DNA from: Bradyrhizobium sp.
GTDB taxonomy: Bacteria; Pseudomonadota; Alphaproteobacteria; Rhizobiales; Xanthobacteraceae
Reading direction: 5' to 3'
Assembly (NCBI RefSeq): GCF_030693485.1
Contig: NZ_JAUYAN010000268.1
Location: 1 to 44,549 of the forward strand
Length of the DNA: 44,549 nt
Below are positions 29,427 through 38,106 of the stretch, in pieces (the stretch's first letter is position 1; each line of letters opens with the position of its first letter). The position numbers and the translations under genes are program-made. The notes beneath the pieces were generated by a model that saw nothing but the letters and a program-made list of their open reading frames with translations, did no database searches and had not been told where the DNA came from.

Positions 29427-31088
29427 TCAGGCCGGGGCGGTGTCCCGGGACCGGTCGGAGGATGCGGCAGGCGCCGAAAGGGCATTACCGATCATGCTTT
29501 GCTTGTCACGGCGGCGTTGTACCGACGAGGGGATACGCATCGCCTCGCGGTACTTCGCAACCGTGCGACGGGCGATATCAATGCCGGAGACGCGCAATCG
29601 TTCCACGATGGTGTCGTCGGACAGAATTACGGCCGGATCTTCCGCATCGATCAGCTGCTTGATGTGATGCCGGACGGCCTCGGCCGAATGGGCTTCGCCG
29701 CCATCGGCCGACGCGATCGAGGCGGTGAAGAAATACTTCAACTCGAAACTGCCGCGATTTGTCGCCATGTATTTGTTGGCGGTGACCCGCGACACCGTCG
29801 ATTCATGCATCTGGATGGCGTCCGCCACCGCTTTGAGATTGAGCGGCCGCAAATGCGCGACGCCGTGGGTAAAGAAGCCGTCCTGCTGGCGCACGATCTC
29901 GGTCGCGACCTTCAGAATGGTGCGGGCGCGCTGATCGAGCGCGCGCACCAGCCAGGTCGCGTTCTGCAGGCAATCGCTGAAATACGACTTGTCGCCGTCC
30001 TTGCGGATGTTCCTGGCCAGCTCGGTGTAATAAATCTGGTTGACCAGCACGCGCGGCAACGTGTCGCTGTTGAGTTCGACATGCCAGCCGCCATCGGGGC
30101 CCGGCCGCACATAGACATCCGGCACCATGGTCTGGGTCCGGGCCGAGCCGAATTTCAGGCCGGGCTTCGGGGTGAGTCTGCGAATTTCACCGATCATGTC
30201 GGTGATATCCTCATCATCGACGCCGCACAGTTTGCGCAGAGCGGCGATATCGCGCTTGGCCAGCAAATCGAGATGCTCGACCAACGCCCGCATCGCGGGA
30301 TCGTAGCGGTTGAGCTCGCGCAGCTGGATTGCCAGGCATTCGCTGAGAGAGCGCGCACAGACGCCGGGCGGATCGAATTTCTGCAGCACGGCGAGCACCG
30401 CCTCGACGTCCGCCTGCGATGCCCCCAGTCGCTCGGCGGCCTGCCCCAGATCCGGCGGCAGATAGCCGGCCTCGTCGACCAGATCGATCAGATATTGCCC
30501 GATCATGCGCTGCGCCGGCGCGGTAAAGGCCACCGACAGCTGTTCGGCGAGATGGCTGCCGAGCGTCACTTCGGCGGCGACGAAGGCTTCCAGATTGTAG
30601 CTGTCGTCGTTGGAGGCGCCGCCGCCCCATTCGGTGTAGGCGGTCGGCGCCGCGTCCTGCGCGGTGCGCGCGGCGGCCTCGGCCGGCTCTTCGGTAAACA
30701 CATTGTCGAGCGGGGTATCGAGGGTCTGCTCGATCTCGGAGCGGCTGCCGAGGTCGCGGTTCATCCAGTCTTCCTGCGGCGCCTCGAAGCCATCGCCGGC
30801 AGCCCCGCCGGTCATGTCGGACCGCTCGACGCCGCCATCGTCGCCGTAGCTAGCGCCCTGGTCGTCATGGCCGGAATATTCGCCGCGCTCGGCCGCGGGC
30901 TCGCCCGCCACAGGCGGTTCGGTGCCCTCGCTGGCGCGCTCCAGCAGCGGATTGCGCTCCAGTTCGTCTTCCACGAAGGCCGAAAGGTCGAGATTGGACA
31001 GTTGCAGCAGCTTGATCGCCTGCATCAGCTGCGGCGTCATCACCAGCGACTGGGACTGGCGGAACTCTAATCTCTGCGACAACGCCAT
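29427..31088 (-). CDS. rpoN: RpoN, RNA polymerase sigma-54 factor
   Basis: 553 residues, somewhat longer than the usual ~480-500 because of an acidic, low-complexity linker (about 50-165). Region I starts MALSQRLEFRQSQSLVMTPQLMQAIKLLQLSN. The RpoN box ARRTVAKYREAM is near residue 515, preceded by a helix-turn-helix in VILSDDTIVERLRVSGIDI. It directs transcription of nitrogen and other genes with AAA+ activators. lptB lies upstream on the same strand. Confidence 0.97.
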   Translation of the reverse strand: MALSQRLEFRQSQSLVMTPQLMQAIKLLQLSNLDLSAFVEDELERNPLLERASEGTEPPVAGEPAAERGEYSGHDDQGASYGDDGGVERSDMTGGAAGDGFEAPQEDWMNRDLGSRSEIEQTLDTPLDNVFTEEPAEAAARTAQDAAPTAYTEWGGGASNDDSYNLEAFVAAEVTLGSHLAEQLSVAFTAPAQRMIGQYLIDLVDEAGYLPPDLGQAAERLGASQADVEAVLAVLQKFDPPGVCARSLSECLAIQLRELNRYDPAMRALVEHLDLLAKRDIAALRKLCGVDDEDITDMIGEIRRLTPKPGLKFGSARTQTMVPDVYVRPGPDGGWHVELNSDTLPRVLVNQIYYTELARNIRKDGDKSYFSDCLQNATWLVRALDQRARTILKVATEIVRQQDGFFTHGVAHLRPLNLKAVADAIQMHESTVSRVTANKYMATNRGSFELKYFFTASIASADGGEAHSAEAVRHHIKQLIDAEDPAVILSDDTIVERLRVSGIDIARRTVAKYREAMRIPSSVQRRRDKQSMIGNALSAPAASSDRSRDTAPA

Positions 31089-31244
31089 GGCGAAAAGAAC
31101 CGATCCACGAAAAGTTGGTCCGATTCTTGCTTAAACTAGTCCAAAGCCGATGTACACGGCTTGACGGACGGGAAAAAAGCACTTGAGGCGAAATCCAAAG
31201 CCAAGGTTAAGCTCAAGGTCAGGGTGCGGCTTTTAAAGCCAGGC

Positions 31245-32261
31245 TTACAGCCGGAATTCCTCGCCCAGATACAACCGCCGCACATCGGGATTGTTGACGA
31301 TCTCTTCCGGATTGCCCTCGGTCAGAATCTCGCCAGCATAGACGATATAGGCGCGGTCGGTCAGCCCCAGCGTTTCCCGCACATTGTGGTCGGTGATCAG
31401 GACGCCGATGCCGCGATTGGTGAGGTGGCGGACCAGGGCCTGAATGTCACCTACCGCGATCGGATCGATGCCGGCGAACGGCTCGTCGAGCAGCATGTAA
31501 TTCGGCCGGGTCGCCAGCGCGCGCGCGATCTCGACGCGGCGCCGTTCGCCGCCGGACAGCGCAATCGACGGGGTTTTACGCAACCGCGTGATGTTGAACT
31601 CGTCGAGCAGCGAATCGAGTTCTTTCTCGCGTTTTTTCTTCGAGGGCTCCACGACCTCCAGCACGGCGCGGATATTCTGCTCCACGGTGAGACCGCGGAA
31701 GATCGAGGCTTCCTGCGGCAGATAACCGATTCCGAGCCGGGCGCGCTGATACATCGGCAGCTTGGTGACGTCGTGGCCATCGAGCTCGATGGCGCCGCGG
31801 TCGGCCTTGATCAGGCCGGTGATCATGTAAAATACCGTGGTCTTGCCGGCGCCGTTCGGGCCCAGCAGGCCTACGGCCTCGCCGCGGCGGACATAGATGC
31901 TGACGCCGCGCACGACCTGCCGGCTGCCGAAACTCTTTTCCACGCTATGCACAGCCAGATAGCCGGCCCGTTTGGCCAGCCGCGGCGCGGTCGCGCCATT
32001 GACCTTGGCCTTGCCCTTTTCCTTGGCCTTCGGCGGTCGCGGCTTTTCCGGTTCGGGAGCCGGCGCGCCAGGTTGCGGCAGCGCGACGTCGTGGGCAATC
32101 GGGATCGCTTCTCGGGCCATCGGCGGCGCATCGCGCACCGGGCTGGTGAGCATGTCGCCGATGGTGTCGCCAAGCGCGGTAATATCCTCACGCGAGCGCG
32201 CAAATCCCCCCGGACCACGCTTGGCCGGCCGTCGACGAAACATGCCGAGTAAATCCACCAT
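31245..32261 (-). CDS. lptB: LptB, LPS export ABC ATPase, with an N-terminal extension
   Basis: 338 residues against about 240 in E. coli. Residues 1-95 are a Pro/Ala/Lys-rich extension ([20 protein letters not shown]); the ATPase follows from about 98 ([20 protein letters not shown]). Walker A is GPNGAGKTT, the signature [15 protein letters not shown], Walker [14 protein letters not shown], and the switch histidine TDHNVRETL. It powers LPS transport from the inner membrane with LptFG. Nearby lptA and lptC complete the bridge. Confidence 0.94.
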   Translation of the reverse strand: MVDLLGMFRRRPAKRGPGGFARSREDITALGDTIGDMLTSPVRDAPPMAREAIPIAHDVALPQPGAPAPEPEKPRPPKAKEKGKAKVNGATAPRLAKRAGYLAVHSVEKSFGSRQVVRGVSIYVRRGEAVGLLGPNGAGKTTVFYMITGLIKADRGAIELDGHDVTKLPMYQRARLGIGYLPQEASIFRGLTVEQNIRAVLEVVEPSKKKREKELDSLLDEFNITRLRKTPSIALSGGERRRVEIARALATRPNYMLLDEPFAGIDPIAVGDIQALVRHLTNRGIGVLITDHNVRETLGLTDRAYIVYAGEILTEGNPEEIVNNPDVRRLYLGEEFRL

Positions 32262-32469
32262 CCCCCGCTTCGCTCGAGCCTTTCACGGTGTCCCGCGGTG
32301 TGCCGCCGGCCCATCGACGGCCTCGGCAACATGAATGAACGGATGTCCCTTGTGCGGTGAAACACCCTCGATCTCAGGCATGGATCGCGCCGCCAGCCGA
32401 GCGGTAGATACAGGCTTGCCCCGCGAGCTTCAACCTCGCCACCGAGGCCTATCGTACAAGTGATTGATG

Positions 32470-33207
32470 TTATTTTGGTTTATTTGAGGGACCGGGCGCG
32501 AGCGCCGGCGCTGAACCCGGCATTCCGGGGATGCCCGGCGCTCCGCCGCCGCCGGAGGAAATGAACAGGCCCTGCACCCGGCCGCTGTCGGATTCGACGC
32601 GCGAGACACCGGTCGCCATGTCCACCATCAGCCGGTCGCCGCGCAGCACGTTCTTGCCCTGGGTCAGCACGATGCCGCCGAGCATGGTGATCATGTTGGC
32701 CCTGGTGTCGAACACCGCGGTTTCCCCGGTCACAACCTGGTCCTTCTGGGTCACCACCACATTGCCCTTGGCCTCGAGCCTGCGGATCGAGGAACTGCCG
32801 CCGGGACCCGGGCTCGCAGCCTGCATCGGCGCCGATTTGGCCGCCTTCGCATTGGCGCCCTTGGCGCCCGCGGCCGGCGCCGGGGCGGGCGTCGATGCCG
32901 AATCGTAGAACACCACGAGGCTCTTCGACGTCATCACGGTGTCGCCCTGGATCACTTTCACATTGCCGGCGAACGTCGCTTCCTTTTTCTTGTCGCGCAT
33001 TTCGAGGCTGGCGGCCTCGATCTGGATCGGCTGGTCGCGGTTCTGCGAAAAACCCTGCATGGCGTTGGGCACGCCTGACATCGCGCTTTGCGCGGCGGCT
33101 TCGCCGGCGGCAAGCAGCGCCAGCGCGCAGGCGGCCATGCCGGCATAATGCGCGATCCGCTTCGTCGAAGTGCTGCGCTGTAAAAGCATCATCATCATCA
33201 GGATCAT
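32470..33207 (-). CDS. lptA: LptA, periplasmic LPS transport protein
   Basis: 245 residues. It has an N-terminal signal or anchor segment (AGMAACALALLAAGEAAAQS), an OstA/LptA beta-jellyroll (IQIEAASLEMRDKKKEATFAGNVKVIQGDT ... VFDTRANMITMLGGIVLTQGKNVLRGDRLMVDMATG), and a Gly/Pro-rich tail. It forms the periplasmic filament that carries LPS from LptC to LptD. The ATG overlaps the lptC stop (ATGA). Confidence 0.93.
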   Translation of the reverse strand: MILMMMMLLQRSTSTKRIAHYAGMAACALALLAAGEAAAQSAMSGVPNAMQGFSQNRDQPIQIEAASLEMRDKKKEATFAGNVKVIQGDTVMTSKSLVVFYDSASTPAPAPAAGAKGANAKAAKSAPMQAASPGPGGSSSIRRLEAKGNVVVTQKDQVVTGETAVFDTRANMITMLGGIVLTQGKNVLRGDRLMVDMATGVSRVESDSGRVQGLFISSGGGGAPGIPGMPGSAPALAPGPSNKPK

Positions 33208-33974
33208 TTCGGGTTGGCCGACTTGCCGGACACCGATCGTGTCTTGGCAGATGAATTGGCAGATGAATTGGCAGATGGATTGGCAGAAGCCGCGGACTCG
33301 GGCGTCGCCGCCGCCTCCTCGGGAGCACCCAGATTATCCAGGTTCAGCACGACATTGCCTTCAAACCGCACCACCTCGCCTCCGTCGGTAATCCGCAGAC
33401 GGTCGGCGCTCAGCGTGCCGTTGAGCAATTTGACGTCGACATGTTCTTCCGACGTCACCGTGCTCTTGCCGATATCGACCAGCGCCTGCGACATCCGGGC
33501 TTCATAGCCGCTGGAAGACTGCAGGAAGATATCCTTGCGCAGTTCCAGAAGCTGCGTCTTGGAGTTGAACAGCCCGCTGCGGGCATCGAGCGTGATGGAC
33601 GTGGTGCGGTCTTCCATCAGCACCTTGGCGCGCAGCGTCCTGAGATCGACCTTGTCCGGATCGGTCACGTCCTGGGTCGCGGTCTTGGCCCAGACCTCGT
33701 AGGGCCGCTGATCCGGCGTGTAGCCGGCCAAATGCGGCGCTTCCATCGTGATCTTGGTGCCGGAAACCACCAGGTTTCCGATGTCGAGCGGCAGTTTCGG
33801 CAGCAGCATGCGGAATGGATTGTAGACCGAGATGAAGACGATCGCCGCCATCGACACGATCACGGTGGCCGGCACCGCGACGCGCAGAAACCGCACCATC
33901 CGGCTGTGGCGCGCCGCGATTCGAAAGCGGGCATCCATTCCGGCCTGATAGGGTGGATTTTGCACCGAATTCAC
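33204..33974 (-). CDS. lptC: LptC, LPS transport anchor protein
   Basis: 256 residues. One membrane segment is near 29-50 (VAVPATVIVSMAAIVFISVY), then the jellyroll (FNSKTQLLELRKDIFLQSSSGYEA ... ADRLRITDGGEVVRFEGNVVLNL). The C-terminal end contains ANSS repeats from a 12-base tandem repeat. It takes LPS from LptBFG to LptA. It lies at the head of lptC-lptA-lptB. Confidence 0.93.
   Translation of the reverse strand: MNSVQNPPYQAGMDARFRIAARHSRMVRFLRVAVPATVIVSMAAIVFISVYNPFRMLLPKLPLDIGNLVVSGTKITMEAPHLAGYTPDQRPYEVWAKTATQDVTDPDKVDLRTLRAKVLMEDRTTSITLDARSGLFNSKTQLLELRKDIFLQSSSGYEARMSQALVDIGKSTVTSEEHVDVKLLNGTLSADRLRITDGGEVVRFEGNVVLNLDNLGAPEEAAATPESAASANPSANSSANSSAKTRSVSGKSANPK
33244..33286. repeat. 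12-base tandem repeat in the lptC 3' end
   Basis: ttggcagatgaa occurs at 33244 and 33256, followed by ttggcagatgga at 33268 and a partial copy at 33280. The repeat is in frame, so changes in copy number lengthen or shorten the Ser/Asn/Ala tail without a frameshift. Confidence 0.9.
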
Positions 33975-34099
33975 CGCTGCTCCAGAACGCTGGGATATCA
34001 GGTCATCCTACCCGAAATCGCCGGAATTTGCAGCCCGACACTCGCCAGCAGTGTGACCGAAACGGGGCGGAGCGCCGCGGCATAGCGCCGTTGCAATCC

Positions 34100-34726
34100 T
34101 CAGGAATGGGCGAAAATGTCCTCGGTGTCCCAGCCCAGCAGGTCGAGCCTGACCCGCGCGGGGAGGAACCCGAAACAGGTCTGGGCGAGTTCCGTGCGTC
34201 CCTCGCGCGCCAGCATGCCGTCGAGCCGCTCGCGCAGGCCATGCAGATGCAGCACGTCGGAGGCGGCATAGGACAGCTGCGCCTCGCTCAGGCTCTGCGC
34301 GCCCCAGTCGCTCGACTGCTGGTGCTTCGACAGATCGATGTTGAGAATTTCACGCACCAGATCCTTCAGGCCATGACGGTCGGTATAGGTCCGGCACAGC
34401 CGCGAGGCGATCTTGGTGCAGTACACCGGCTGCGGCATCACGCCGAAGGCGTTGTAAAGCGCCGCAAGGTCGAACCGCGCGAAGTGGAAGATTTTCGTCA
34501 CTTTCGGATTGCCCAGCAGCGCCTTCAAATTCGGCGCGTCGGTGTGATCCTTGCCATGATCTTTGGGGATCTGCACCACGTCGGCGCTGCCGTCGCCATT
34601 CGACAGCTGCACCACGCAGAGCCGGTCGCGGTGCGGATGCAGCCCCATGGTCTCGGTATCGATCGCCACCGAATCGGTATAGCGGGACAAATCGGGCAGA
34701 TCGCCGCGATGCAGGCGGATGGTCAT
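34100..34726 (-). CDS. rnd: Ribonuclease D family 3'-5' exonuclease (short form)
   Basis: 208 residues, a single DEDDy exonuclease domain: AIDTETMGL (DE), FHFARFDLAAL (D), and YAASDVLHLHGL (Y..D). It lacks the C-terminal HRDC domains of E. coli RNase D. It trims stable RNA 3' ends. It lies upstream of lptC on the same strand, a common Rhizobiales order. Confidence 0.93.
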   Translation of the reverse strand: MTIRLHRGDLPDLSRYTDSVAIDTETMGLHPHRDRLCVVQLSNGDGSADVVQIPKDHGKDHTDAPNLKALLGNPKVTKIFHFARFDLAALYNAFGVMPQPVYCTKIASRLCRTYTDRHGLKDLVREILNIDLSKHQQSSDWGAQSLSEAQLSYAASDVLHLHGLRERLDGMLAREGRTELAQTCFGFLPARVRLDLLGWDTEDIFAHS

Positions 34727-35103
34727 GATGTTGAAAACCTCGTCGAATCGGGGTGGGCCAAACTAACGCTGAAATCCTCAACAAACGAGGGGCGCGTGCA
34801 GCCTTGCCTGTCGCAGGGACCGGCCGGCGGCCATTGCTGGCCACGGCAACCCCTGTCGCTTCCCACAAACCACTGAAAGCCATCCGTTTTCAATAGGCCG
34901 TCAGGCGGACCGTTGCGATACATGCTTTCCGGCGGTTTTCCCCCCGCCGGGCGTCTTCGGTGGTGCACGGCAAGGCCTTGGCAAAAAACACGAAAACGAC
35001 CCCAAGCACAGAACAGGGCCCCCGGCGCCGGCGCCGTTTGAAAATCAAGGTGTCCAATAATAGTTATTGACCAACCCCGACGAACCGACGGGAGCAAGGA
35101 CCT
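34727..35103. other. Intergenic stretch, rnd to parD-like gene
   Basis: No gene is supported in these 377 bases. It holds a GGCGCCGGCGCC palindrome near 35023. It also holds a perfect inverted repeat CAATAA-tag-TTATTG at 35055-35069, 35 bases before the ParD-like start, a good candidate for an autoregulatory operator. Confidence 0.5.
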
Positions 35104-35433
35104 ATGGCCACGAGTGCGGACTTGGGAAAAGCGCTTGAAGTGTTCGTAACGAAATTCGTGGCGACTGGCCGCTACCATTCGAAAATCGAGGTGCTCCACG
35201 AGGGCGTCCGGCTCGTTCAGGAACGCGAGGCGCGGCTGGCAGCTCTCGATGCCTCGATTGCACGCGGTGTGGCAGATGCCGATGCGGGACGCGTGAAATC
35301 AACATCTGAAGTTCTTGACCGTCTGGAAGCGATACCGACGCGCTTCAATCCCTATTCGGGCTCAAACCGCCTCACTGCCTGCATCAGACCCACATTGCCC
35401 TCTGAAATTACCTCTGCAAGAGGTAGGCCATAA
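35104..35433 (+). CDS. ParD-like antitoxin, orphan, with a replaced C-terminus
   Basis: 109 residues. The first 78 or so look like a ParD/CopG-type antitoxin: GKALEVFVTKFVATGRYHSKIEVLHEGVRLVQEREARL. Then DAGRVKSTSEVLDRLEA, which is normally close to the end. From about residue 80 the sequence (IPTRFNPYSGSN...) is unrelated and runs antisense over an rpoH relic, so a rearrangement has swapped the tail. No ParE toxin follows. A palindromic operator lies just upstream. The antitoxin may still bind DNA but has no partner here. Confidence 0.65.
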   Translation: MATSADLGKALEVFVTKFVATGRYHSKIEVLHEGVRLVQEREARLAALDASIARGVADADAGRVKSTSEVLDRLEAIPTRFNPYSGSNRLTACIRPTLPSEITSARGRP

Positions 35434-35510
35434 CCACGGAAGCCCATGGCAAGTTTGGCTACCAATCCCAGATGGCCCGACACGAGCTCGTGGGCTGCGT
35501 CGCGATCGTG
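35352..35510 (-). pseudogene. Relic of rpoH (sigma-32-type factor), 53 codons
   Basis: The minus frame from 35510 reads HDRDAAHELVSGHLGLVAKL then AMGFRGYGLPLAEVISEGNV and GLMQAVRRFEPE, then TAG. This is region 1.2-2.1 of RpoH-type sigma factors (compare the ...SEGNVGLMQAVKKF segment of E. coli and rhizobial RpoH). The flanking sequence upstream (about QRLVP at 35515-35530) is a short out-of-frame remnant. No other part of the gene is seen. It overlaps the altered tail of the ParD-like gene on the other strand. Confidence 0.75.
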
Positions 35511-35554
35511 AATGGGGGACAAGACGTTGCCCTGTTATCAAATCTGCCTTGAGA

Positions 35555-35875
35555 TCATCCGCCCCACACATCGTCGTAACGTGCGGTTCCGTCCTTAAGC
35601 GGATAATCCCGATACGTCCTCACCACGCTCGCCGAACGAAATTTAACAACCGTGGTCAGCGCGCCCAGAGCAAAAAGGGCGTGGGCGATAAGAAGCTCGC
35701 CATACCAAAACCAAACGCCAAACGATCCGCAGAAAATGGCCGTCCACATGACGGATAGATAGACCATCGTCTGGAATCTCTGTGCGGGTGGCAACGCGAA
35801 TAGCGGGTTCTTATCCGCATCCATGATCAATCCATAATTTCTCTTTATGATTGCAAACAAGCCGGTAGTGAGCAT
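35555..35875 (-). CDS. Small membrane protein of unknown function
   Basis: 106 residues from the ATG at 35875, which has AGAGGA 9 bases upstream. Two hydrophobic helices are seen, TMVYLSVMWTAIFCGSFGVW and LLIAHALFALGALTTVV, then a polar tail VVRTYRDYPLKDGTARYDDVWGG. I do not recognise the family. A TGATCC-N16-CGTA promoter lies 35-60 bases upstream, so it appears to be a direct target of the ECF sigma factor; that is the main support for it being real. Confidence 0.65.
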   Translation of the reverse strand: MLTTGLFAIIKRNYGLIMDADKNPLFALPPAQRFQTMVYLSVMWTAIFCGSFGVWFWYGELLIAHALFALGALTTVVKFRSASVVRTYRDYPLKDGTARYDDVWGG

Positions 35876-35909
35876 TGCATTGGTTCCTCTTTGATAACTG
35901 TATTTCTTG

Positions 35910-35935
35910 TACGCTGCGGGTCGCATTCTGGATCA
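35910..35935 (-). promoter_or_regulatory. ECF (RpoE/ECF11-type) promoter, site 1
   Basis: TGATCC (35935-35930), 16 bases, CGTA (35913-35910) on the minus strand; the start would be near 35902, 27 bases before the membrane protein gene. Confidence 0.8.
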
Positions 35936-36178
35936 TCAGATAGCCTGACGAAACGCTGAAATCTGCGCCTCGAATATCGACTGCAGCGTGATGTGGCGGG
36001 CCCTAAGTTGGCTGTGGCAGTCGTCCAAGCTGCTTGGCTTGCTGACTGCATCGCGCCTTCGCCAATATTTCCAACGGACCCGTACGCGATATGACGTGTT
36101 CCAGATCCACTCGTCGGGATCAAAGGCCGAGCAATCAATGATTTGAGTTTTATAATGAGTCGATATGTTCCCAGGCAT
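35936..36178 (-). CDS. Hypothetical protein
   Basis: 80 residues from the ATG at 36178 (MPGNISTHYKTQ), basic and rich in tryptophan (DEWIWN, RVRWKYWRRRD). I recognise no family. It lies between the second ECF sigma gene and site 1, on their strand, with 67 bases after the sigma stop. Coding status is uncertain; the alternative is that only the intergenic sequence matters. Confidence 0.35.
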   Translation of the reverse strand: MPGNISTHYKTQIIDCSAFDPDEWIWNTSYRVRVRWKYWRRRDAVSKPSSLDDCHSQLRARHITLQSIFEAQISAFRQAI

Positions 36179-36245
36179 CTTTGCCGTCGTAAGCGCCCGA
36201 GACAAAGCTGGAATGTCGTCGTATGGCGCTTATCCTCGGGAAAGG

Positions 36246-36920
36246 TCACGCCATCGCCGCCCCTGGTTCAAGCTGGTCCTCTCGGGCAATTTGAGGAGCC
36301 CTGCTGAAAACCTGTTCGTGTTCTTTGTCCTTACCCCGGAGTATCGACTCTATTTCCAGCAAAGATCGCCTGATCCAGGTTTTGATGGTGTTTACAGGTA
36401 TTCCAGTCCGTTTTGAGAGCTGTTCCCGACTTTCACCGTGAATGTAGGCGCCGATGATCAGGTCGCGTCTTGTTGGATGAAGAGCCTGCAAAGCGGAAAA
36501 CAAATCCTGCTGTTCCTGCATCGCCGTTTGCTGATCTTCCGAGTCCTCGATTATTTCAAGAGCCGTGGGACCGTCGGCAGGCAGCTCCAGCAACTCTGAA
36601 TCGTCGGAATAAATTTCTCGCGTCGGTTTTCTGACCATGTCGATCGCCAGATTGCGGGCAATGGTGATCATCCAGGTCATCGGTGACCCACGTGACGAAC
36701 GATAAGAGCTCGCGCTGTGCCAGATGCGCACGTAGGCTTCCTGGATAACTTCCTCCGCGAGATCCGAGCGCTTGACGATCAGCAGAACGGTGGAAAACAG
36801 CTTTCGTTTGCTGGCGTAGTATAGTGCCGCAAAAGCGGCCTGGTCTTTCCGAGTGCCCACAATCGCCAACAGGCGTTCCAGCTCTTTTGATCCCGATTCG
36901 GTCGCGGTCACCGTGAGCAT
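36246..36920 (-). CDS. ECF-type sigma factor, SigK-like, with a C-terminal extension
   Basis: 224 residues. Region 2 is seen in EEVIQEAYVRIWHSASSY and MTWMITIARNLAIDMVRKP, region 4 in LHPTRRDLIIGAYIHGESRE and GIPVNTIKTWIRRSLLEI. About 30 residues follow the usual end. The wording resembles the SigK/ECF19 group, but no anti-sigma gene lies beside it. I chose the ATG at 36920 (AGGA 7 bases upstream); the frame is open to 37106 but overlaps DUF2177. It may be read from the folE-rpoE operon, 88 bases after DUF2177, or have its own promoter. Confidence 0.85.
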   Translation of the reverse strand: MLTVTATESGSKELERLLAIVGTRKDQAAFAALYYASKRKLFSTVLLIVKRSDLAEEVIQEAYVRIWHSASSYRSSRGSPMTWMITIARNLAIDMVRKPTREIYSDDSELLELPADGPTALEIIEDSEDQQTAMQEQQDLFSALQALHPTRRDLIIGAYIHGESREQLSKRTGIPVNTIKTWIRRSLLEIESILRGKDKEHEQVFSRAPQIAREDQLEPGAAMA

Positions 36921-37008
36921 GTATTTTTCCTGAATTGAGAAAGTACCAAAAACCGCGTTGAAACCCAGTCGGAGTGGCTCGTCTATTCCAAAAAATACCG
37001 AAGATACC

Positions 37009-37416
37009 TCACTCGATGGGTGCGAAGGTCCGGATTGCGACGAAGCCGGCCAGGGATGCCAGAGCGGTGACAAAGGTTCCCCAAACCATATCGACGGCAA
37101 CGACAACCAGAGGCCACCGGCTCAACGTCGCAAGATTGGTCAGGTCGTAGGTCGCATATGCAACTAGCCCAAGCAGACCGCCCAGTGATAACGCCGAGAC
37201 CCATCCGCCATTTCTGGCTGCTGGCATGACTGCGAACACAACGATCCCGACGAAGTAGATCAAATAGAACGCTGCTGCCGCGAGGAGATTGGGCTTCTCC
37301 GCCAGCAAATCCCCAAGTGAACTCCTGTAGAAACCCATGGCACGACTAAGCCAGATGTAGTCCACGGCAAGAAAGACGACGGCCGTCACGGCATAGGCAA
37401 TTAAATAGCGGATCAT
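37009..37416 (-). CDS. DUF2177 family membrane protein
   Basis: 135 residues, four hydrophobic segments, beginning IRYLIAYAVTAVVFLAVDYIW, then GDLLAEKPN, and ending with YDLTNLATLSRWPLVVVAVDMVWG. The function is unknown. It lies 33 bases after chrR on the same strand, so it is probably read with rpoE-chrR. I recall DUF2177 genes near RpoE-ChrR loci in other alphaproteobacteria. Confidence 0.88.
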   Translation of the reverse strand: MIRYLIAYAVTAVVFLAVDYIWLSRAMGFYRSSLGDLLAEKPNLLAAAAFYLIYFVGIVVFAVMPAARNGGWVSALSLGGLLGLVAYATYDLTNLATLSRWPLVVVAVDMVWGTFVTALASLAGFVAIRTFAPIE

Positions 37417-37449
37417 ATCGAGCTCTTGGCTTCTGTTCGCGGGGGTTAT

Positions 37450-38106
37450 CTAAATTCCGAAGAGCGGCTGCAACAAACGCGCAAACATGCTCTTGAACCG
37501 CAGCGGAGCGTCGGTCACCGCCAGGCAAACGCAATCTTCCCCCGGACCCGCAAATGGCTGATGCTCAGTGCGTTCATCCGTTTCTGCGATGTCGCCTCGA
37601 TACAGAACGGTATCGCGATCGCACAGACTTCCGGTCAGGATAAGCGTGAGCTCGCGACCGTTGTGACCGTGAGACGGGACCTTCAAGCCACTTTGAAAAC
37701 GCAACAACCGGGCTTGAGAACGTTTGTCGAGCGTATCGATGGAAATTTGCTGGACACGAGGTGCGAGCCTTTTCCAGTGCAAGTCGCTCAGATCCCCGCC
37801 GAGGTAACTTCGGAGCGGATCTGGAATGATTGCATTTGAAAAACTACGCGACGGCTCCCTTGGCTCGGGAGACGTCGTATCGCTTCTGACCTGCGACAAT
37901 ACGGACGCCATCATTGTCGGCAATACCGCCGTTGCTTCAAGCGAATCGAGCCAATAGCCACCCAGGGCGTCGGCCGAGCTGTTGCGGGCACGACACTGCG
38001 GACATAGAGCAAGGTGGGTGGCAACAAGCAAGCTTGACGCTTCATCCAGCGTTCCCGCCGAATAGCTCAACAGGATATCATTGCTGATATGAAATTTAAT
38101 CGTCAC
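37450..38106 (-). CDS. chrR: ChrR-family zinc anti-sigma factor (cupin)
   Basis: 218 residues. The N-terminal anti-sigma domain carries the zinc ligands H6, H31, C35 and C38 (HLALCPQC), the same spacing and numbers as Rhodobacter sphaeroides ChrR. The C-terminal cupin (about 115-200) has H146, H148, E152 and H182 (SHGHNGRELTLILTG), plus the CVC pair (C192, C194) after the cupin strands. It holds the sigma factor until singlet oxygen or related stress triggers its loss. GTG start overlapping the rpoE stop (GTGA). Confidence 0.93.
   Translation of the reverse strand: MTIKFHISNDILLSYSAGTLDEASSLLVATHLALCPQCRARNSSADALGGYWLDSLEATAVLPTMMASVLSQVRSDTTSPEPREPSRSFSNAIIPDPLRSYLGGDLSDLHWKRLAPRVQQISIDTLDKRSQARLLRFQSGLKVPSHGHNGRELTLILTGSLCDRDTVLYRGDIAETDERTEHQPFAGPGEDCVCLAVTDAPLRFKSMFARLLQPLFGI

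Noticed and set aside
36117..36122. TGATCC (minus) at 36117-36122, and TGATCC (plus) near 39528 and 36888
   Set aside because: None has CGTA after 16 bases; the first and last are inside coding sequence.
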